A DNA stretch of 11,075 bases from Bacillota bacterium. Lineage in GTDB: Bacteria > Bacillota_A > Clostridia > Peptostreptococcales > Anaerovoracaceae. The stretch lies in assembly GCA_017438085.1 (NCBI GenBank), contig JAFRWH010000238.1:1-11075 (forward strand), in the 5' to 3' direction. Every line of letters starts with the position of its first letter. The first letter of the stretch is position 1. This document shows, piece by piece, positions 8,029-11,075 of the stretch. The notes under the pieces are model-generated. The model did no database searches, had not been told where the DNA came from, and worked only from the letters and a program-made list of their open reading frames with translations. The position numbers were made by a program, and so were the translations under genes.

Positions 8029-8041
8029 CTTGTCGACCAAG
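8029..8041 (+). promoter_or_regulatory. Possible operator at the transcription start
   Basis: CTTG-TCGAC-CAAG is an inverted repeat with 4-base arms that overlaps the palindrome GTCGAC (8032-8037) and sits at the predicted start of transcription. Its position would suit autorepression by the Xre regulator encoded in the same operon. The arms are short, so chance is a real alternative. Confidence 0.25.
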
Positions 8042-8046
8042 TGTTG

Positions 8047-8090
8047 GGCTCTGCCTTCTCAAGGGGCGGAGCCGTTAAAAAGGAGCTCCT
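8047..8090 (+). promoter_or_regulatory. Structured leader with two exclusive hairpins at the ribosome binding site
   Basis: GGCTCTGCC (8047-8055) pairs with GGCGGAGCC (8065-8073) as a 9-bp stem with one G-U pair and a 9-base loop, ending just before the Shine-Dalgarno AAAAAGGAG (8077-8085). The right arm also contains GGAGC (8068-8072), which can pair instead with GCTCC (8085-8089) and would then enclose the Shine-Dalgarno in a loop. The Shine-Dalgarno itself is part of the 10-base palindrome AGGAGCTCCT (8081-8090). Two competing folds could set translation of the first gene. No known riboswitch or RNA thermometer family is recognised. Confidence 0.4.
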
Positions 8091-8094
8091 CATC

Positions 8095-8550
8095 ATGAAA
8101 TGGACAAAGGATAAGAGCATTAAACTTTCAATAGCCTGCGTTTTTGTTTTTGCCGCTATACTGCTGGCCCTGGACATATGGACCGTCTGGGGCTGGATAG
8201 CGCCTGACTTTGAACTCCGTACGCAGCTCCAGTGGCAGTACTACGTAATGTTCACCGCGACCGTCGCTTCCGGCAGCATATGCGCCTGGATCTGTCTTTG
8301 GGCCCTCTACAGGCTTCTTAAGAACATCCAGGCGGGAAGGGTGTTCACGGAGGATACCGTAAAACTGCTGAGGACCATCAGTTGGTGCTGTGCAGGGGCC
8401 GCTGCGGTCTGCCTTCTCAGCGCCGCATATGCCTGGCCTTTCCTTGTCGTTGCCATCGCCGCAGCCTTTATGATGCTTATCGTGCGCATAGTAAAGAACT
8501 GCTTCAGACAGGCTATCGACATGAAGACAGAGCTGGATCTGACTATCTAG
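8095..8550 (+). CDS. DUF2975 family membrane protein
   Basis: This 151-residue integral membrane protein matches the DUF2975 family, whose function is unknown. Four hydrophobic segments are seen at about 10-29, 48-75, 95-113 and 115-133. The family signature lies between the second and third: LLKNIQAGRVFTEDTVKLL, followed by ISWCC. The ending (KNCFRQAIDMKTELDLTI) is also typical. In many Bacillota this family is encoded directly before a small YozG-like Xre regulator, as here. I chose the ATG at 8095 because AGGAG (8081-8085) lies 9 bases upstream and the family begins at this point. The frame stays open upstream to a TTG at 8014, but that would start inside the promoter. The stop codon TAG forms part of the next gene's Shine-Dalgarno, so translation is coupled. 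Confidence 0.85.
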   Translation: MKWTKDKSIKLSIACVFVFAAILLALDIWTVWGWIAPDFELRTQLQWQYYVMFTATVASGSICAWICLWALYRLLKNIQAGRVFTEDTVKLLRTISWCCAGAAAVCLLSAAYAWPFLVVAIAAAFMMLIVRIVKNCFRQAIDMKTELDLTI

Positions 8551-8559
8551 GAGGCTGCC

Positions 8560-8811
8560 ATGAGGATAATCGTTAACATCGATGTGATGATGGCAAAGCG
8601 CAAAATATCCGCCGGCGAGCTGGCAGAGCGCATAGGGATCACTCCGGCAAACCTTTCGATACTGAAGAACAGCAAGGCGAAGGCTATACGGTTTTCAACG
8701 CTCATGGCGCTGTGCCATGTGCTTCAGTGCCAGCCGGGGGACCTGCTGGAGTACAGGGAGGACGAGGAGGATGATTATGGAGACAGGGGAGAAGAATATA
8801 GTGATGCCTGA
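8560..8811 (+). CDS. Small Xre-family (YozG-like) helix-turn-helix regulator
   Basis: This 83-residue protein is almost only a DNA-binding domain of the Cro/CI (Xre) type. After the strand MRIIVNIDVMMAKRKIS comes the helix-turn-helix at about 17-40 (SAGELAERIGITPANLSILK), then KAKAIRFSTL and CQPGDLLEY, all hallmarks of the YozG-like group. It has no sensor or dimerisation domain. The tail after residue 66 is very acidic (EDEEDD, then GEE) and looks like an addition caused by overlap with the next gene. AGGAGG at 8549-8554 lies 5 bases before the ATG and overlaps the DUF2975 stop. The 3' end overlaps the next coding region by 35 bases. It probably controls its own operon. How it receives a signal is not visible; contact with the two membrane proteins is a possibility, by inference only. 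Confidence 0.88.
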   Translation: MRIIVNIDVMMAKRKISAGELAERIGITPANLSILKNSKAKAIRFSTLMALCHVLQCQPGDLLEYREDEEDDYGDRGEEYSDA

Positions 8812-10234
8812 TGGCAGCATAGGGGCGGTCCAAAGGGATGTGCTGCCCGCGGCGGCTTTAAGGGAGCCCTTCAGCGCCACGAGGACAGGCCTGATCTGTG
8901 CGCTGCTCAGCTATGTCATGGCGTATGCCTGGACCGGTATATGGACAAAGCCGCTGGAACTGCTGCTTACGGCAGCGCTGCTGGTGCTGCTCTGCGAGGC
9001 CATTCAAAAGGGGGTCTCAAGGAGCAGGGAGAGCCTGGTGTGGCTGGGCTGCTTTGCGGTCTGCACATTTTCGCTTTTCGTGCAGGATCTGAGGCAATAC
9101 GGCATATATTTCGGAGGGACTTGTCTTGTGCCGCCTCTTGCAGGAGGCTGGGAGAGCGCAGAGTACAGCTTCTGCAGGGTCTGGGATGATTACCAGCTGG
9201 TGCTCTTCGTACACATCTTTGCGGTGTGGTGGATACTCTCGCGGAGCGGAAAACTGCTTGCGGGAGAAAGCAGCCGCTATCTTCCGATGGATGCTTTGAA
9301 TGCTTTTGTTGTAATGCCTTTCGGAGGCTTTTTCCTGAGGATAAGGACTCTGGCATTCCACCTGAGAGAGCAGATATCGCGGCGCAGGGAGGCTTCTGCC
9401 CGGGATGCTGAGCCCGATCCCGGGCGCAGGGAGACGGTCTTCTGGATACTGCTGGCGGCAGTGCTGAGCCTCGGCCTTTTCATCTTCGCAGGGGAGCTGC
9501 TCTCCGCGGCGGACAGGGGCTTCGCTGCCTGGTACGAAAAGATAGGAGAAATGCTGCGGCTCGATTGGGAGCCTGACCCTGAAACAGTCATGCGCTTTAT
9601 CTTCAGCCTGCCTGTAGGCATGTATCTCTTCGGGCTGATGGATGGGTCCCGCCGCTTCAGGAGTGAAACTCTGAAGGGACAGCTGGAGGGCACAGAGGCA
9701 GCTCTCGCGGCCATCCGCAGGGTTCCTGTGGCCTTCTGGACTGCAGTGATCGCAGCTTTTTCTCTGCTGTATCTGAGCTTTTTCGTCATTCAGGCCTCAT
9801 ATCTGTTTGGGGCGTTCACCCGCACTCTGCCGGAGGGCTTCATAGTATCTCAGTATGCAAGGGAGGGTTTCTTTGAGCTCTGCAAGCTCATGACGCTGAA
9901 CTTCAGCCTGCTGTGGCTGGTGACCCGCATGGCAAAGGCGTCGGACAGCGCTGAAGCCGGGCGCGGCATCACAAAGGATCCGATCCTGTTCCGCGCAGCC
10001 TGCCTTACGCTGCTGGCGGAGAGCGCAGTTTTTGCGGTGATAGCCTTTTCCAAGCTGGCGCTCTACATCGACTGCTTCGGCTTTACGCCTCTGCGTTTCC
10101 AGAGCATCTGGCTGGTGTGCGTGCTGTTTGCCGCCTGCATTCTCTGGGCTGTGAATATAATAACCGGGCGGAGAGTATTCAGGTACTGGATGTACTTCGG
10201 GGCAGTCAGCCTGAGCCTGCTGAGCCTGTACTAG
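8777..10234 (+). CDS. Polytopic membrane protein of the DUF4153/DUF4173 type
   Basis: This 485-residue protein has roughly ten hydrophobic segments, for example near 38-52, 61-73, 87-101, 141-153, 221-238, 278-296, 320-345, 370-383, 405-425 and 442-462. A charged stretch at 196-220 separates two halves. The C-terminal half carries the motif YAREGFFEL (360-368) and LYIDCFGFTPLRFQ (429-442), which resemble the conserved motifs of DUF4153/DUF4173 proteins. Function is unknown. I place the start at ATG 8777, because GAGGAGG (8764-8770) then lies 6 bases upstream. The ATG at 8771 directly abuts that site and is less likely, and the frame's upstream extension to 8717 lies within the regulator gene. 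It overlaps the regulator gene by 35 bases, so it is probably translated by coupling. Last gene before the terminator at 10268. Confidence 0.8.
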   Translation: METGEKNIVMPDGSIGAVQRDVLPAAALREPFSATRTGLICALLSYVMAYAWTGIWTKPLELLLTAALLVLLCEAIQKGVSRSRESLVWLGCFAVCTFSLFVQDLRQYGIYFGGTCLVPPLAGGWESAEYSFCRVWDDYQLVLFVHIFAVWWILSRSGKLLAGESSRYLPMDALNAFVVMPFGGFFLRIRTLAFHLREQISRRREASARDAEPDPGRRETVFWILLAAVLSLGLFIFAGELLSAADRGFAAWYEKIGEMLRLDWEPDPETVMRFIFSLPVGMYLFGLMDGSRRFRSETLKGQLEGTEAALAAIRRVPVAFWTAVIAAFSLLYLSFFVIQASYLFGAFTRTLPEGFIVSQYAREGFFELCKLMTLNFSLLWLVTRMAKASDSAEAGRGITKDPILFRAACLTLLAESAVFAVIAFSKLALYIDCFGFTPLRFQSIWLVCVLFAACILWAVNIITGRRVFRYWMYFGAVSLSLLSLY

Positions 10235-10267
10235 AATAGTTTGTCCTATGTCACCAGCTTCAACAGA

Positions 10268-10297
10268 AAAAGGGACACACCCGGATGTGTCCCTTTT
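10268..10297. terminator. Strong bidirectional terminator
   Basis: AAAAGGGACACA (10268-10279) pairs perfectly with TGTGTCCCTTTT (10286-10297) in a 12-bp stem with a 6-base loop. The plus strand continues GTTTTGTCTT; the minus strand continues TCTGTTG after its CCCTTTTT. It lies 33 bases after the DUF4153/DUF4173 gene stop and 41 bases beyond the alpha-galactosidase stop on the other strand, so it can end both convergent units. Confidence 0.9.
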
Positions 10298-10316
10298 GTT
10301 TTGTCTTAAAATGATC

Positions 10317-10332
10317 TCCGGGAAAGCCCGGA
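10317..10332 (-). terminator. Second small hairpin after the alpha-galactosidase gene
   Basis: TCCGGG (10317-10322) pairs with CCCGGA (10327-10332) around a 4-base loop. On the minus strand it lies 6 bases after the alpha-galactosidase stop and is followed by GATCATTTTAAG, a weak T-rich stretch. It may be an auxiliary terminator or a 3' end-stabilising stem before the main terminator. Confidence 0.4.
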
Positions 10333-10338
10333 CCCGTT

Positions 10339-11075
10339 CTATTCGCTTCTTTCCATGAAGTACATGCGGCAGGCATAGTCCTGGAAGTAGCGGACCTCTT
10401 CGCTGTAGCCGGTGCCTCCGAAAGCCTGCTTCATGTGGAGCCCGCCATTCATCAGCGCCGCGCCTGAGCTTATGCATTCTTCGGTCTCGCCGTCCATCTT
10501 GACGAATCTGGCCAGTATGTGATGTATCTGGGATTCGGACTTTATATGCACGGGAGCTACGGTGTTGACCAGGTCTCCGAAATTGCGCAGGTCGAATTTC
10601 CGTTTGCGACCGTAAAGGAGGTAGATGCCTGCAGGGTCCAGCCCTTTGGGGAAGTAGCTGTGGAACTGCCAGTTGGGCAGCACCTGGTTCTGCATGATAA
10701 TACCCACGGCTTTGCTGCGGTCGGGGCTGACGACGGTCCATTCGAGTATGTTTCCTGCTCCCGGTATGCCTGCAGCCGCCCCTGCGGAAACTCCGCTCAC
10801 GGGCATGCTCCCGAAACTTCTTCCTCTGTAGAAATCGCCCCACTGAAGCACGCTGCGCCACTTTTTGTACAGCTCTATCTGCACTTTTATGGCGTTCATG
10901 GCTTCAGCCGGAAGATCCGCAAAGTTCATCTCGTAGCCGAAAATGCCGAAAGCCGCCACTCCGAAGCGGGTCTCAAGCGGCGCGTTCCTCAAGGTCTGGT
11001 GATTCGGCCTTGCGGAGACATGGGCGGACACGCAGGACATGGGGTAGCCGTAGCTGTAGCCGGTCTGAATGAAGC
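10339..11075 (-). CDS. Alpha-galactosidase, glycoside hydrolase family 36, C-terminal part
   Basis: This is the last ~244 residues of a GH36 enzyme, which removes alpha-1,6-linked galactose from raffinose, stachyose, melibiose and similar sugars. The frame is open to the window edge: FIQTGYSYGYP precedes the Met at 11040, so that Met is internal and the gene continues beyond 11075. The stretch SAHVSARPNHQTLR with PLETRFGVAAFGIFGYE is the hallmark end of the catalytic barrel. IKVQIELYKKWR and LQWGDFYRG follow, then the beta-rich C-terminal domain ending in GGTGYSEEVRYFQDYACRMYF. Both catalytic aspartates of the family lie upstream of this point and cannot be checked. An Ala/Gly-rich stretch (GVSAGAAAGIPGAGN) follows GDFYRGRSF, where many relatives have a short loop. 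Full-length enzymes have about 720-750 residues, so about two thirds is missing. No signal peptide information is available. Confidence 0.93.
   Translation of the reverse strand, partial: FIQTGYSYGYPMSCVSAHVSARPNHQTLRNAPLETRFGVAAFGIFGYEMNFADLPAEAMNAIKVQIELYKKWRSVLQWGDFYRGRSFGSMPVSGVSAGAAAGIPGAGNILEWTVVSPDRSKAVGIIMQNQVLPNWQFHSYFPKGLDPAGIYLLYGRKRKFDLRNFGDLVNTVAPVHIKSESQIHHILARFVKMDGETEECISSGAALMNGGLHMKQAFGGTGYSEEVRYFQDYACRMYFMERSE

Larger units (their letters stand above)
7865..8094. other. AT-rich divergent intergenic control region
   Basis: About 230 bases without a gene separate the minus-strand operon from the plus-strand DUF2975 operon. It is clearly richer in A and T than its surroundings, above all 7951-8000. 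It holds the reductase promoter candidate, the DUF2975 promoter and a structured leader. Just upstream of the plus-strand -35 is an AT inverted repeat, ATTTAT 7971-7976 with ATAAAT 7986-7991, and ATCGA occurs twice (7961-7965, 7975-7979). These could be activator or regulator sites, or an UP-like element. I found no small gene with a good ribosome binding site. Confidence 0.6.

Noticed and set aside
8014..8094. Upstream extension of the DUF2975 reading frame, from TTG 8014 or ATG 8026
   Set aside because: Both starts lie inside or before the predicted transcription start, lack a Shine-Dalgarno, and the added residues do not match the family. The ATG at 8095 has a good site.
9797..10861. Long minus-strand open frame (354 residues) across the DUF4153/DUF4173 gene, the terminator and the alpha-galactosidase end
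   Set aside because: It is rich in Arg, His, Gln and Pro, has no recognisable motif, crosses a strong terminator and lies opposite or out of frame to two well-supported genes.

Overview
The window reads as a piece of a chromosome from a moderately GC-rich Bacillota, most likely a gut- or host-associated member of Clostridia. The reasons are strong AGGAGG-type ribosome binding sites, a three-SLH-repeat surface lipoprotein, a DUF2975 + YozG-like Xre gene pair, a PreP-type M16C peptidase, a GH36 alpha-galactosidase, and codon use that keeps many AUA (Ile) and AGG/AGA (Arg) codons despite the GC content. Genus cannot be fixed from the sequence alone. I see no tRNA, rRNA, insertion sequence, CRISPR array or phage gene.

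Layout. (1) Positions 1-2323, plus strand: the 3' part of an AbgA-like M20 amidohydrolase, followed without a gap by a lipoprotein ending in three SLH repeats. (2) Positions 2364-2403: a two-way hairpin terminator between convergent units. (3) Positions 2413-7816, minus strand: a probable operon read as aldo/keto reductase, then M16C zinc peptidase, then family 4 glycosyltransferase. The reductase stop codon sits in the peptidase's Shine-Dalgarno. The glycosyltransferase start has its Shine-Dalgarno separated by a hairpin. (4) Positions 7817-8094: an AT-rich divergent control region with a promoter on each strand. (5) Positions 8095-10234, plus strand: a tightly coupled three-gene operon of a DUF2975 four-helix membrane protein, a small Xre-type regulator and a large DUF4153/DUF4173-type polytopic membrane protein. 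(6) Positions 10268-10297: a strong two-way terminator. (7) Positions 10339-11075, minus strand: the C-terminal third or so of a GH36 alpha-galactosidase that runs off the window.

How they fit. AbgA, M16C peptidase and alpha-galactosidase are catabolic enzymes of folate fragments, peptides and raffinose-type sugars. The lipoprotein and glycosyltransferase belong to the envelope. The most interesting unit is the DUF2975-Xre-DUF4173 operon, where a regulator with no sensor domain is translated between two membrane proteins of unknown function, behind a leader that can fold in two exclusive ways around its ribosome binding site. I found no complete, clearly new biological system; this operon is the best candidate for follow-up.
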